DNA of 38,780 nucleotides. Origin: Candidatus Heimdallarchaeota archaeon (lineage in GTDB: Archaea; Asgardarchaeota; Heimdallarchaeia; Heimdallarchaeales; Heimdallarchaeaceae). Shown here in pieces: positions 15,512-27,336 of the stretch (positions within the stretch are counted from its first letter, which is position 1; the number at the start of each line of letters is the position of its first letter). Location of the stretch: contig JAAFKI010000175.1 of the NCBI GenBank assembly GCA_021399345.1, forward strand, positions 60,453 through 99,232, written 5' to 3'. The position numbers and the translations under genes are program-made. Below the pieces are notes generated by a model. That model saw only the letters and a program-made list of their open reading frames with translations. It did not search any database and was not told the origin of the DNA.

Positions 15512-16840
15512 ATGAATTTAATGAATAATTTAGCTAATTCCGATCCAGAAGTTGCTGATATGCTTCTAAGAGAATTAAAGCGTCAAGAAGAAGGGATAGA
15601 GCTTATTCCTTCTGAAAATTACACTTATCGATCTGTTCTTCAGGCTATGGGGAGTGTTTTCACCAACAAATACTCCGAAGGTTACCCTAAGAAAAGGTAC
15701 TATGGTGGAAATGAAATTGTAGATGAAGTTGAAATTCTAGCTATAGAACGCGCCAAGGAGCTCTTTGGATGCGAACATGTTAATGTTCAACCGTATTCTG
15801 GCTCTCCAGCTAATCAAGCTGTTTTCTTTGCTTTACTAAATCTAAAAGATAAATTCTTAGGTTTTAGTCTTACATCAGGAGGTCATCTTACTCATGGAAG
15901 TCATGTAAACTTCTCTGGTAAGAATTATTCTTGTACTAGCTATGATGTAGATAAAGAGACAGAAATGCTAGATATGGCAGTTATCCATGAGCTAGCTAGA
16001 AAAGAAAAACCAAAAATGATTATATCTGGTTTAACCGCATATCCCAGAAAAATAGACTTCAAGGCTTTCCAAGAGATTGCAGAAGAAGTTGATGCTTACC
16101 AGTTTGCAGATATTTCTCACATTTCAGGTTTGGTTGTAGGTGGGGCACATGAAAGTCCTATACCTTATGCAGACGTTGTAACAACTACAACTCACAAAAG
16201 TCTTAGAGGGCCACGTGGTGCAATCATAATGTGTAAAACTGAAGATAGATTACATGAGATACACCATCCAAATAAGAAAACAAAGGCAGGAGAACCATTT
16301 AGTTTAGCACGATTGATAGATTCAGCTGTGTTTCCTGGTTTGCAAGGAGGACCTCATGATCATGCTACTGCAGCAAGAGCTGTAGCATTTGCAGAAGCTA
16401 TGAAACCTGAATTTAAAGATTATGCAAAGCAAATTGTTAAAAATGCAAAAGTATTAGCAGATGAATTAATGGCTCTTGGAATAAAACTTGTTACAAATGG
16501 AACAGACAATCATCTTATTCTCATTGACTTGCGACCTGAAGATTTAATTGGACAAGGAGGTTTAATTCAAACAGCTTTAGATGAAGCTGGTATAACACTA
16601 AACAAAAACACAGTACCTTATGAACCTTCAAGTCCTTTCAATCCTTCAGGTTTAAGACTTGGAACCCCAGCTATAACCTCTAGAGGAATGAAAGAATCAG
16701 AAATGAAAGTAATAGCAGAAGGTCTTTCAACTGTTATAAAAGCAAAGGGAAGTCCAGAAGTATGCGCTAAAGTTAAAGAAGATATTTTGGAACTTACCAA
16801 TCATTTCCCATTATATCCAGGTTTGTCTATATTAAAATAA
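15512..16840 (+). CDS. glyA: Serine hydroxymethyltransferase, bacterial type
   Basis: 442 residues. The enzyme interconverts serine and glycine and loads a one-carbon unit onto a folate-type carrier. Clear motifs include YSEGYPKKRYYGG (about 47-59), HGSHVNFSGK (about 126), DISHISGL with the PLP-binding Asp and His (about 200-210), and TTTTHKSLRGPRG containing the PLP lysine near 229. FPGLQGGPHDH (about 275) follows. The overall length and wording resemble bacterial GlyA more than the methanogen type, suggesting tetrahydrofolate use and an old transfer; this is a reading, not a phylogeny. FolD, the next enzyme of one-carbon metabolism, is encoded convergently with one gene between. The ATG at 15512 has GAGGAT upstream. 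Confidence 0.95.
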   Translation: MNLMNNLANSDPEVADMLLRELKRQEEGIELIPSENYTYRSVLQAMGSVFTNKYSEGYPKKRYYGGNEIVDEVEILAIERAKELFGCEHVNVQPYSGSPANQAVFFALLNLKDKFLGFSLTSGGHLTHGSHVNFSGKNYSCTSYDVDKETEMLDMAVIHELARKEKPKMIISGLTAYPRKIDFKAFQEIAEEVDAYQFADISHISGLVVGGAHESPIPYADVVTTTTHKSLRGPRGAIIMCKTEDRLHEIHHPNKKTKAGEPFSLARLIDSAVFPGLQGGPHDHATAARAVAFAEAMKPEFKDYAKQIVKNAKVLADELMALGIKLVTNGTDNHLILIDLRPEDLIGQGGLIQTALDEAGITLNKNTVPYEPSSPFNPSGLRLGTPAITSRGMKESEMKVIAEGLSTVIKAKGSPEVCAKVKEDILELTNHFPLYPGLSILK

Positions 16841-16845
16841 TCTCA

Positions 16846-16864
16846 AAAGGGTTCTTTTCCCTTT
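16846..16864. terminator. Bidirectional terminator between glyA and the PAC3-like gene
   Basis: AAAGGG (16846-16851), a 7-base loop and CCCTTT (16859-16864) form a hairpin in the 22-base gap of two convergent genes. T-rich runs flank it on the plus strand. It overlaps the stop codon of the minus-strand gene. Confidence 0.55.
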
Positions 16865-17213
16865 ACTCTTTTTCATTTTTCTCTTCAAAAAGAAGTTGTT
16901 CCGTTTGCTGCATTATTTTCAGAATTAACTCACTTGAAACTTCTTTCAGACTTATAGACAAGAGAACTAATTTTTGAATTCGTGATGCAAACCTTTCACC
17001 TAACATTCTCACAAAGTGTGCGTCTGACGAACCAGTAACATAAAGTGTTGAAGCTTGCATGATATCTGTATCTGGTACTGATATTGCCAAAGTTCCTAGT
17101 CTTGGAGTTTCCTCATAAATAAAAATAGAAACTGCATTTTCCAAAAAGACTGCAGTTATTTGATATTCTTGCCCATCTACTTCAATTGTGGTACTGAGTG
17201 TAGGCTCTTTCAT
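16863..17213 (-). CDS. PAC3/PAC4-like small protein, candidate proteasome assembly chaperone
   Basis: A 116-residue protein without transmembrane segments. By eye its plan matches eukaryotic proteasome assembly chaperone 3: an early strand followed by TAVFLENAVSIFIYE, a GTLAISVP segment near residue 40, then STLYVTGSSDAHFVRMLGE, and a strand KLVLLSISLK followed by a C-terminal helix. In eukaryotes PAC3-PAC4 dimers hold alpha subunits during 20S assembly. The similarity is of pattern, not high identity, so the call is tentative; a PAC4-like label would be as good. It lies 41 bases downstream of folD on the same strand, likely in one transcript. A PAC2-family gene lies at 31250-31993. Confidence 0.55.
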   Translation of the reverse strand: MKEPTLSTTIEVDGQEYQITAVFLENAVSIFIYEETPRLGTLAISVPDTDIMQASTLYVTGSSDAHFVRMLGERFASRIQKLVLLSISLKEVSSELILKIMQQTEQLLFEEKNEKE

Positions 17214-17254
17214 TGTTAAAGTATAGATTCTACCTTCTAAATAGTTTTCTTGAA

Positions 17255-18181
17255 CTAAACACAGGAATTTTTGTCTCCTTTTGCTTCATAGTCGGCATAA
17301 TATTCTCTCAGACACTTCTGAAGTTCAATATTATCCTTTGCATGTTTAAGCTCAAAAGCTAGAAGCAAATTACTTGCTAACATGGTTACAGTTGCCGGTC
17401 CGCTTCCACCAGGAACAGGAGAAATATATGCAACTTTATCTTTCAAGTCATCAAATTCTGTATCCCCCATCAGCTTACCATCTTCGAAATTAACTCCTAC
17501 ATCAACTATAGCAACATCCTTTTTCACCATACCTTTCTTAATGAGATGAGCACGACCAACAGCTGCAATGAGTATATCGGCTTTCTTAGTATATTTCTTA
17601 AGTGGTTTTGACCTTGAATGACATACTGTTACGGTTGCATGTTCTCGTAAAAGAAGATGAGCTACAGGTTTTCCTATTATCATGCTTCTTCCAACTACCA
17701 CAGCATGTTTTCCATGTAAAGGTATTTGATAGTGCTTCAAAAGAGCAAGAACTCCCAAAGCAGTTGCGGGAATTAAGTTGGGTGTAGATTTTGTCCATGC
17801 ATAAACATTGCTAGGGGACAAACCTTCAATATCTTTATCTGGAGAAATGCTTTCTACAACTTTATCCTCGTCCATATGTTTAGGTAAAGGTAATTGGACA
17901 AGTATTCCATCAATACTATCATCATTATTTTGCTTATTTATTATATCTAGAAGTTCCTCCTCTGGTGTTTCATCAGGAAGCTGAAGAACATCAGATTCAA
18001 CACAAAGATTTGCGAAGAATTTCTCTCTTATTCTACGATAAGACTCTGAAGCAGGATCTTCACCCACAAGTATGGTAGATATTTTTGGTGCTTTATTGTA
18101 TTTTCCTTTGATAACTTCACAACGAGGTTTGAGTACTTTATCTGTATACTCTTGCGAAAATTTTCTTCCATCAATTATCAT
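17255..18181 (-). CDS. folD: FolD: methylene-THF dehydrogenase / methenyl-THF cyclohydrolase
   Basis: 308 residues from the ATG at 18181. The GTG at 18190 is better read as part of a GTGAT ribosome binding site. FolD oxidises methylene-tetrahydrofolate and hydrolyses the methenyl form, downstream of GlyA. Conserved blocks are VGEDPASESY (about 43-52), DGILVQLPLP (about 92-101), PDKDIEG (about 113-119), VVGRSMIIGKP with the Rossmann loop (about 158-168) and PVPGGSGPATVTML near 260. The usual catalytic Lys in the YxxxK motif is Arg here (YRRIR), and the PCTP motif reads PATA. Overall length is slightly above the usual 285-300. The PAC3-like gene follows. Cyclohydrolase activity may be altered. 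Confidence 0.93.
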   Translation of the reverse strand: MIIDGRKFSQEYTDKVLKPRCEVIKGKYNKAPKISTILVGEDPASESYRRIREKFFANLCVESDVLQLPDETPEEELLDIINKQNNDDSIDGILVQLPLPKHMDEDKVVESISPDKDIEGLSPSNVYAWTKSTPNLIPATALGVLALLKHYQIPLHGKHAVVVGRSMIIGKPVAHLLLREHATVTVCHSRSKPLKKYTKKADILIAAVGRAHLIKKGMVKKDVAIVDVGVNFEDGKLMGDTEFDDLKDKVAYISPVPGGSGPATVTMLASNLLLAFELKHAKDNIELQKCLREYYADYEAKGDKNSCV

Positions 18182-18328
18182 GAATATCACTATAATATAT
18201 TTTCATATTCTAAATTAATAATCCTTTAAGCACTTAATAAATTATGAGGATTTACAGATTTCCTTTCCAAATGACCAAACACACCTAGAACAGAATCTCA
18301 GCTTTGTAAATGGTTTGGAATCAAAAAG

Positions 18329-18340
18329 TTTTTATCAAAT
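18329..18340 (+). promoter_or_regulatory. Probable TATA box of rpoA1
   Basis: TTTTTATCAAAT lies about 76 bases before the proposed ATG at 18411, predicting initiation near 18360 and a leader of about 50 bases with GGGAG before the start. Confidence 0.45.
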
Positions 18341-18410
18341 ACTAAAAGCCGTGTTGTAAAGTCACGTGACTAGTGTAGAGATTCTACAATTTTTTGGGAG
18401 AAACAATAGA

Positions 18411-22372
<3,962 letters not shown>

Positions 22373-22390
22373 TCAAACTTCATTGCACCT

Positions 22391-22408
22391 TTACTTTTTT
22401 CTTTTATT
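22391..22408 (+). terminator. T-rich stretch after rpoA2
   Basis: A run of mostly T begins 19 bases after the rpoA2 stop, as is common for intrinsic archaeal termination. Its TTACTTTT start is also complementary to AAAAGTAA at 22425-22432, so a loose stem is possible. The rps12 gene may still be reached by read-through. Confidence 0.35.
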
Positions 22409-22517
22409 CAAGTTAAACCAAGTTAAAAGTAAGTGAACAGAAGGTTTTTATTAAAATCTCATGAGGGAACTTTAACTAATGGTTAATGTTTGAACTATTA
22501 AGCAAAAATGTGATATT

Positions 22518-22961
22518 ATGACAGGATCCAAAAGTCCGAAAGGTGAATTCGCTGCTAGAAAACTCAAAAATAAAAGAAAACACTTCCGATGGAAGGATAT
22601 GCAGTACAAGCGAAGAATGTTAAGATTAGATAAAAAAACAGATCCATTAGAGGGTGCTCCAGCAGCAAGAGGCATTGTTGTTGAAAAATATGGTGTAGAA
22701 AGTAAACAACCAAACTCCGCTTTAAGAAAATGTGTAAGAGTTAGACTTGCTAAGAATGGAAAGCAAGTGGGTGCTTTTGTTCCCCATGACGGTGGGCTCT
22801 TATATATAGATGAACATGATGAAGTAATTGTTTGTAGTATTGGAGGAGCTCAGAAGGGAGCAATGGGAGACATTCCTGGTGTTAAATGGCAAGTTACCCA
22901 TATTAATGGAGTTGCTATCAAGCAAATTGTTATTGGTAAGAAGCCCAAACCTCAAAGATAG
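22518..22961 (+). CDS. rps12: Ribosomal protein S12 (uS12)
   Basis: 147 residues, the archaeal/eukaryal length. S12 sits at the decoding centre of the small subunit. The conserved [15 protein letters not shown] (about 62-76) and [16 protein letters not shown] (about 92-107) are plain, and the [10 protein letters not shown] region near 118 includes the loop hydroxylated or methylated in other lineages. The ATG at 22518 is preceded closely by GTGAT. In most archaea S7 and EF-1A genes follow; here a hairpin terminator follows and then aIF5A with its own promoters. Confidence 0.97.
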   Translation: MTGSKSPKGEFAARKLKNKRKHFRWKDMQYKRRMLRLDKKTDPLEGAPAARGIVVEKYGVESKQPNSALRKCVRVRLAKNGKQVGAFVPHDGGLLYIDEHDEVIVCSIGGAQKGAMGDIPGVKWQVTHINGVAIKQIVIGKKPKPQR

Positions 22962-22969
22962 TTCTTTTT

Positions 22970-22985
22970 GATGGATAAATCCATC
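22970..22985 (+). terminator. Terminator hairpin after rps12
   Basis: GATGGAT and ATCCATC are perfect inverted arms separated by two bases, giving a tight hairpin 8 bases past the rps12 stop, followed by a T-rich stretch. It is the clearest hairpin-type terminator in the window. Confidence 0.6.
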
Positions 22986-23068
22986 TCTTCTATTCTTAAA
23001 TTAGTTCACAACTGATTCCTTAGTTTACATTTTTGTATAAGATAGTTTGAAAATAAAGACCAAAATCC

Positions 23069-23102
23069 TTTAAATATATTACATCAATTGAACTTATAAA
23101 TA
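23069..23102 (+). promoter_or_regulatory. Two tandem TATA boxes before aIF5A
   Basis: TTTAAATATA (23069-23078) and CTTATAAATA (23093-23102) are both good archaeal TATA boxes, 24 bases apart. They predict starts near 23100 and 23124, both upstream of the GGGGAT ribosome binding site of the gene at 23135. Confidence 0.6.
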
Positions 23103-23134
23103 GAACAAAAAGAATTTTCAAAGGGGATCAAAAA

Positions 23135-23548
23135 ATGTCTGAATATGATATTACACCAATTAGAGCTAGCCAAATTAAGGAAGGAAATCATATTATTCAA
23201 AATGATGAAGTTTTTCTCGTTCGTTCAATTGAAAAATCAAAAAGTGGCAAACATGGTCACACAAAATGTAGAATGAAAATAGAAAACATATTTACAGGAA
23301 GTAAAACAGAAATTTCTATTCCAGGTGACTTAAAGCTACAATCTCCAATCATTGATAAAAGAAATGCTCAAGTTATATCTGTTGGTGATGACAGTGCTCA
23401 AATGATGGATCTTGAAACTTATGAAACATTTGAAACTGCGCTACCAAGTAAAGAAGAGATGAAGGCTCAAATTAAGGAAGGAGCTGAAGTTGAATACTGG
23501 AAAGCAATTGGAAAAAGCAAAATCATGCGAATAAAGAGTTCTGGATAG
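23135..23548 (+). CDS. Translation initiation factor aIF5A
   Basis: 137 residues, normal for archaeal IF5A. The factor helps the ribosome pass difficult peptide bonds and is activated by hypusine or deoxyhypusine on a lysine, here Lys39 in SGKHGHTK. The usual Pro before Gly is Ser. The N-terminal domain is followed by an OB-fold domain (about 70-137). The ATG at 23135 has GGGGAT upstream. It sits between rps12 and tRNA-Ala, all on the plus strand, so this short segment is devoted to translation. The modification enzymes are not in the window. Confidence 0.95.
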   Translation: MSEYDITPIRASQIKEGNHIIQNDEVFLVRSIEKSKSGKHGHTKCRMKIENIFTGSKTEISIPGDLKLQSPIIDKRNAQVISVGDDSAQMMDLETYETFETALPSKEEMKAQIKEGAEVEYWKAIGKSKIMRIKSSG

Positions 23549-23617
23549 AGTATTTTTATTCTTCCTAATCAATCCTTTTTTGAAAAACTTCAATTTCAGA
23601 ATTCTCTTTCTAAACTA

Positions 23618-23629
23618 AAATTTATTAAT
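23618..23629 (+). promoter_or_regulatory. Probable TATA box of tRNA-Ala
   Basis: AAATTTATTAAT is centred about 31 bases before the mature tRNA 5' end, the expected distance for transcription starting a few bases upstream of the tRNA. Confidence 0.5.
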
Positions 23630-23654
23630 TGTTACAAATGATGATATAACATTC

Positions 23655-23731
23655 GGGCCGATAGATCAGCCTGGTAGATCGCTTCGTTCGCAATGAAGTA
23701 GCCCCGGGTTCAAATCCCGGTCGGTCCACCA
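23655..23731 (+). tRNA. tRNA-Ala (CGC), CCA encoded
   Basis: It folds as a class I tRNA of 74 bases plus encoded CCA. Acceptor arms GGGCCGA and TCGGTCC include the G3-U70 wobble that identifies alanine tRNA. The D arm is GATC/GATC. The anticodon stem CTTCG/TGAAG encloses TTCGCAA, giving anticodon CGC (codon GCG). The T arm is CCGGG-TTCAAAT-CCCGG, the discriminator is A, and there is no intron. Confidence 0.97.
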
Positions 23732-23894
23732 ACAAGTATAGATTCTATGATTCTAAACAGGTATTTTATGATTTGAGTTAACCAGTTATTGTACCTAGAG
23801 GCTTCGAATCGAATTTTGTCGTCATTCTATTAATAAGCAAAAAGATTAAAAGGTTGTAATATTAATTAAGAAACAAGTGTATTGAGGAATTCCT

Positions 23895-25271
23895 ATGACA
23901 AAGGTGCTGAATTTTACACGTACAATTCGAGATCCTATATACGACGAAGTACGTATGACAGAAATCGAGAATAGAATTATAGACACGCCCATCTTTCAAA
24001 GATTAAGATGGATTAGCCAATTATCAGGTGTTAGACAAGTTTATCCTTCAGCTATCCATTCTAGATTTACCCATAGTGTTGGTGTCATGCACTTAGCAGG
24101 TAAATATGCTGAAGAAGTTTTTAGAGAAGATGACGATGTAGTAGAAAAAACTCAACTAGCTCGGTTAGCTGGACTCTTGCATGACATAGGTCATGGGCCT
24201 TTTAGCCACACATATGATGATGTTGTCTTTAAAAAAGTATATCCAAACGCACCTCATGGACATGATGTTCATCGAGATAAAATGGTTAACTCTGAGTTTC
24301 TAAAACCTCTTATTGAAGAATTTATTGCCCCAGAAGAACTCATGAAAGTCTGGGATGGAGAAAGTTACATCATGCACCCCCTGATTCAGGGAGCACTTGG
24401 TGCAGACAGATTGGATTTTATGCTAAGGGATTCTTTCTTTGCAGGTACATTGCATTTTGGCATAATAGCAGTTAATCGAATTATTAACAATACAACGATT
24501 CAAAAACACCTCAGGAAAGATGCAATTCACTATAACTGGAAATGTTTAGATGACATTTATTCATCTCTCATTGGAAGATTTTTCGAATACAAAAATGTGT
24601 ATTTCCATAAAACTGCAAGAGCAGCAGATATAACGATTCATGAAATGTTAAGAGAAGCTTGTGAACCATTGAATCTTATAGAACGAACAAATGATTTAGC
24701 GGCATATACCTATTTAAATGAATATACTCTTGTTGGTGAAATATTCTCAAAAGATTCAGATGAGCTTGCAACTGCGAAATCACTTGTTAAAGATTTGTTT
24801 GATCGTAGGCTCTACAAAGCTGTTTGGGAAAAGATTATTGATGAATCCACAGCTGAGAATTTAGGTGTTAGTGTTGAAGATTTATGTAATATAACTTCTC
24901 AAGAATCATTTATCAAGAAAATCAAAAACCACACAGAAGAGAAAAATATTTCTTTGGAATTTGATATGAAAATTGATTCTACTTACAAACTATCAACAAT
25001 TAATGAACAAGAATTTCAAGCGTCAAATATCTATATTTATGATCCTTATGAGAAAATTCGTCCTGGCTCAAAATCATTCACTCTTAATGAGGCCTTGAAC
25101 ACAACCTCCTATATTACAACTTTCGCAGGTCCAAGAGCCTATAGGTCTCTTTTTACACTTGTAAGAGTTTATGCTCACCCAAATGATGCTGAAACAATTA
25201 AAAAGATCTGGAAGAAAATAAGACCTAAAACATTAGCTAAAGATAAAGATGTTTCATTGACTTCATATTGA
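23895..25271 (+). CDS. HD-domain phosphohydrolase, SAMHD1-like
   Basis: 458 residues. The HD metal-binding motifs match the SAMHD1/dGTPase branch: HSRFTHSVGVMHLAG (about 56-70) with the first His, LLHDIGHGPFSHTYDD (about 94-109) with the His-Asp pair, and GADRLDFMLRDSFFAG (about 169-184) with the last Asp. The FQRLRWISQLSG block before them is also shared with SAMHD1. Such enzymes are usually dNTP triphosphohydrolases, but many archaeal members are uncharacterised. The region after about 300 is less conserved. The ATG at 23895 follows GAGGAATT. The stop is only 6 bases from that of the convergent gene at 25278. Confidence 0.88.
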   Translation: MTKVLNFTRTIRDPIYDEVRMTEIENRIIDTPIFQRLRWISQLSGVRQVYPSAIHSRFTHSVGVMHLAGKYAEEVFREDDDVVEKTQLARLAGLLHDIGHGPFSHTYDDVVFKKVYPNAPHGHDVHRDKMVNSEFLKPLIEEFIAPEELMKVWDGESYIMHPLIQGALGADRLDFMLRDSFFAGTLHFGIIAVNRIINNTTIQKHLRKDAIHYNWKCLDDIYSSLIGRFFEYKNVYFHKTARAADITIHEMLREACEPLNLIERTNDLAAYTYLNEYTLVGEIFSKDSDELATAKSLVKDLFDRRLYKAVWEKIIDESTAENLGVSVEDLCNITSQESFIKKIKNHTEEKNISLEFDMKIDSTYKLSTINEQEFQASNIYIYDPYEKIRPGSKSFTLNEALNTTSYITTFAGPRAYRSLFTLVRVYAHPNDAETIKKIWKKIRPKTLAKDKDVSLTSY

Positions 25272-25277
25272 TTTATT

Positions 25278-25670
25278 TCAATAACCGATTCCAATATTTT
25301 TTGCTGAAAACAGCTTTTGTGCATCTTTTACAATTTGCATTCCAGAATCATAATCCGCTAAAGCATTTTCTAGATGTATTGTTACTTCATTTAAATCGTT
25401 ATTAGGTATTTTGTCTTGATCTTCTGCTAATGCATACTTCCCATCATTAGTAAATCTAACAGTTTTATTCTTACATAAATTTTGTATATGAGACGAAACA
25501 GTTTCAGAAATAACTGAATATCCATTGAAGTACCAATCTATTATTTTCAATGTCTCATCCTCATTAGATATCAGAAATAAGCCGCTGTGGATTGATTCTT
25601 CATGTTTCGGAAAAAACCTTTCTACAAAACTTGCGATATAAGAAGAAATCTTTTTGTTGGGGTCCCCCAT
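25278..25670 (-). CDS. Small protein of unknown function
   Basis: 130 residues from the ATG at 25670, which has AAAGGT upstream; an in-frame start at 25715 would add 15 residues with no ribosome binding site. I do not recognise the family. The protein is soluble-looking, acidic and mixed alpha/beta, with no cysteine-rich motif, signal peptide or membrane segment. A stretch around residues 53-80 (VSSHIQNLCKNKTVRFTNDG) reads like the helix and wing of a winged-helix domain, but this is weak. It follows the 464-residue unknown gene on the same strand after about 160 bases. Confidence 0.6.
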   Translation of the reverse strand: MGDPNKKISSYIASFVERFFPKHEESIHSGLFLISNEDETLKIIDWYFNGYSVISETVSSHIQNLCKNKTVRFTNDGKYALAEDQDKIPNNDLNEVTIHLENALADYDSGMQIVKDAQKLFSAKNIGIGY

Positions 25671-25831
25671 AATTATAACCTTTATCGTACAACTGAAAAG
25701 CTTCTGTAATACCAAAGATTTTTATCTAGTTCTTTAAACAAATTATGAAAAAAAATTATGTTTGCTTTCTAACATCATATCAAGCCTTTTTGTCTTATGA
25801 TTCTATGAAGTTTAAATCATGAAACCTTGTA

Positions 25832-27226
25832 TTATGCTAGTATTGTTCCATAAATTTTTGCTTTTATCTTATCTTTAACTAGAACATCAGTAACTGTTAA
25901 GTGAAGGATATTATATTCATTTAGCAGTTTTTTTGAAATATCATCTATGACATCTGCTACGGCAATACAGAGAAATTGGTTCCTCAAACCTGCAATTGAA
26001 CTCAAATTTTCAATTATCTTGTAAGTATGATCTTGGGTCATTATATCTTTGAAAAACTTAACAAAAACATAAGAAGAACCTTTTCGCAATACTAAATCAA
26101 AGTTTTCTTCAAATATCAAAGATTCTTTGAACTCAAATTCCTTGAAAATTTTACAGATTCTAACTTTTAAATATTCTGCATCAAAAACTGAATTCATTGT
26201 TCTTGGAACAGGTACTGAAAGATCATCGATTTTACTTGGAGCATACTTCTCATCCTCCTTCTTGGGTATCGGTTCTGAGCTAATGATTTTTGATGTTTCA
26301 AGATTCTTACTACGAATACTCAGGTATGGTTTCTTAGAATTTGGGAAAGGAAGAGAAACTACTTTATTTGGTTTTTGTTCTGGATTCTGGATTTGTTTCA
26401 CACTTTCCTTCCTTTGCTCTATTATTTCATTTTTGGATGCTGTATGAGGTATATCTATTCTAAGTGGGGGAAATAATCTAATAATATTCAGCAAATCTTT
26501 AATGAAACCAGTATGTTTAATCCATGGGACAAAGAATTGAAAATTTGTTTTGTGTTTTATAATATCACGTTTTGAAACAAAGAGAAGCTGCCCATTTAAT
26601 TTAACAGCTGTTGCTTTAAGATATCTTAAAAGAATAGCCTCTTTTCCCTTAATTGAATTCTTATCGTGACTTCTTGCGATAAAAAGAATTCCTAGAGATG
26701 GAACATTTCTTTGATTTTTTTCTCTCGAAACAAATTGTGAAATATTGACAGAAAATGCTTCTGCTTCAACTAAATCCTTCGTAAACTGTGTAAATCTCTT
26801 AGCTATTGTGTCTGCTTCTACGTCTAAGCTAACCAGTTGACATGCTAGTACATATTGCTTTGATTTATCGCTGTGAGTAAGAGTCAAAACTTTGTCATCT
26901 TGTTCTATTTTTTGAATGTCGGAGATAAAGAAATTATCTGTATTTTCTTCAATTCTAAGAGAATAAGTTGATATTAGATGTTTCAACATGGTTTCTAGTT
27001 TTTCTTTATTTGTTGATACTTGATCAAAATTGAAAATAATCAAATATTGCTTTTTTTTTGCTATCCATATTGAATACATTAGTCCCCTTGAGTTCAGCTC
27101 ATTAATTAGATTGGATATCTTTGCCCCTATTTCAAAGCTAGATAACTCAAATAAGACAACATTGTCTTTATAATTTCGATTCAAATTCGTTTCATTTCCT
27201 TCACTAGCAGAAAAGATAGGGCTCAT
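25832..27226 (-). CDS. Protein of unknown function with a possible PD-(D/E)XK-like C-terminal domain
   Basis: 464 residues, not recognised as a whole. Three parts can be seen: an alpha/beta N-terminal region (1-270), a polar, Lys/Pro/Ser-rich linker (about 270-345), and a C-terminal domain (about 350-464). In the last, FDLVLRKGSSYVFVKFFKD resembles the core of restriction-endonuclease-like folds (Asp, strand, then a strand with Lys), and the following IAVADVIDD ... LNEYNILHLTV fits the later strand and helix. The usual Glu before the Lys is Val, so it may be inactive or simply not a nuclease. The ATG at 27226 has no clear ribosome binding site. A TATA-like element lies near 27282-27292, next to the palindrome AAGAATTCTT. 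Confidence 0.5.
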   Translation of the reverse strand: MSPIFSASEGNETNLNRNYKDNVVLFELSSFEIGAKISNLINELNSRGLMYSIWIAKKKQYLIIFNFDQVSTNKEKLETMLKHLISTYSLRIEENTDNFFISDIQKIEQDDKVLTLTHSDKSKQYVLACQLVSLDVEADTIAKRFTQFTKDLVEAEAFSVNISQFVSREKNQRNVPSLGILFIARSHDKNSIKGKEAILLRYLKATAVKLNGQLLFVSKRDIIKHKTNFQFFVPWIKHTGFIKDLLNIIRLFPPLRIDIPHTASKNEIIEQRKESVKQIQNPEQKPNKVVSLPFPNSKKPYLSIRSKNLETSKIISSEPIPKKEDEKYAPSKIDDLSVPVPRTMNSVFDAEYLKVRICKIFKEFEFKESLIFEENFDLVLRKGSSYVFVKFFKDIMTQDHTYKIIENLSSIAGLRNQFLCIAVADVIDDISKKLLNEYNILHLTVTDVLVKDKIKAKIYGTILA

Positions 27227-27294
27227 AAAACATCTACTCTCTCTTGAACAATCTTTGCAATCAATATTCTAGTTGTAAGAAGTTATTTAAGCAC

Positions 27295-27304
27295 AAGAAT
27301 TCTT
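27295..27304. repeat. 10-bp palindrome before the 464-residue unknown gene
   Basis: AAGAATTCTT is a perfect palindrome lying immediately upstream (minus strand) of a TATA-like CTTAAATAAC, in the position where a recruiter or repressor could meet TFB. It is short enough to be chance. Confidence 0.3.
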
Positions 27305-27336
27305 CAACTATTTAGAATTTCTTTGGCTAACCTCTT

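Noticed and set aside
18261..18320. TTCCAAA and TTTGGAA arms upstream of rpoA1
   Set aside because: Only 7 bp, far apart, and AT-rich; chance matches of this size are expected.
22410..22429. Tandem AAGTTAAA copies 10 bases apart between rpoA2 and rps12
   Set aside because: Two short AT-rich copies are too few to call an operator.
23639..23645. ATGATGA just before tRNA-Ala, resembling a box C of a C/D guide RNA
   Set aside because: No box D or second C'/D' set lies at a suitable distance before the tRNA begins.
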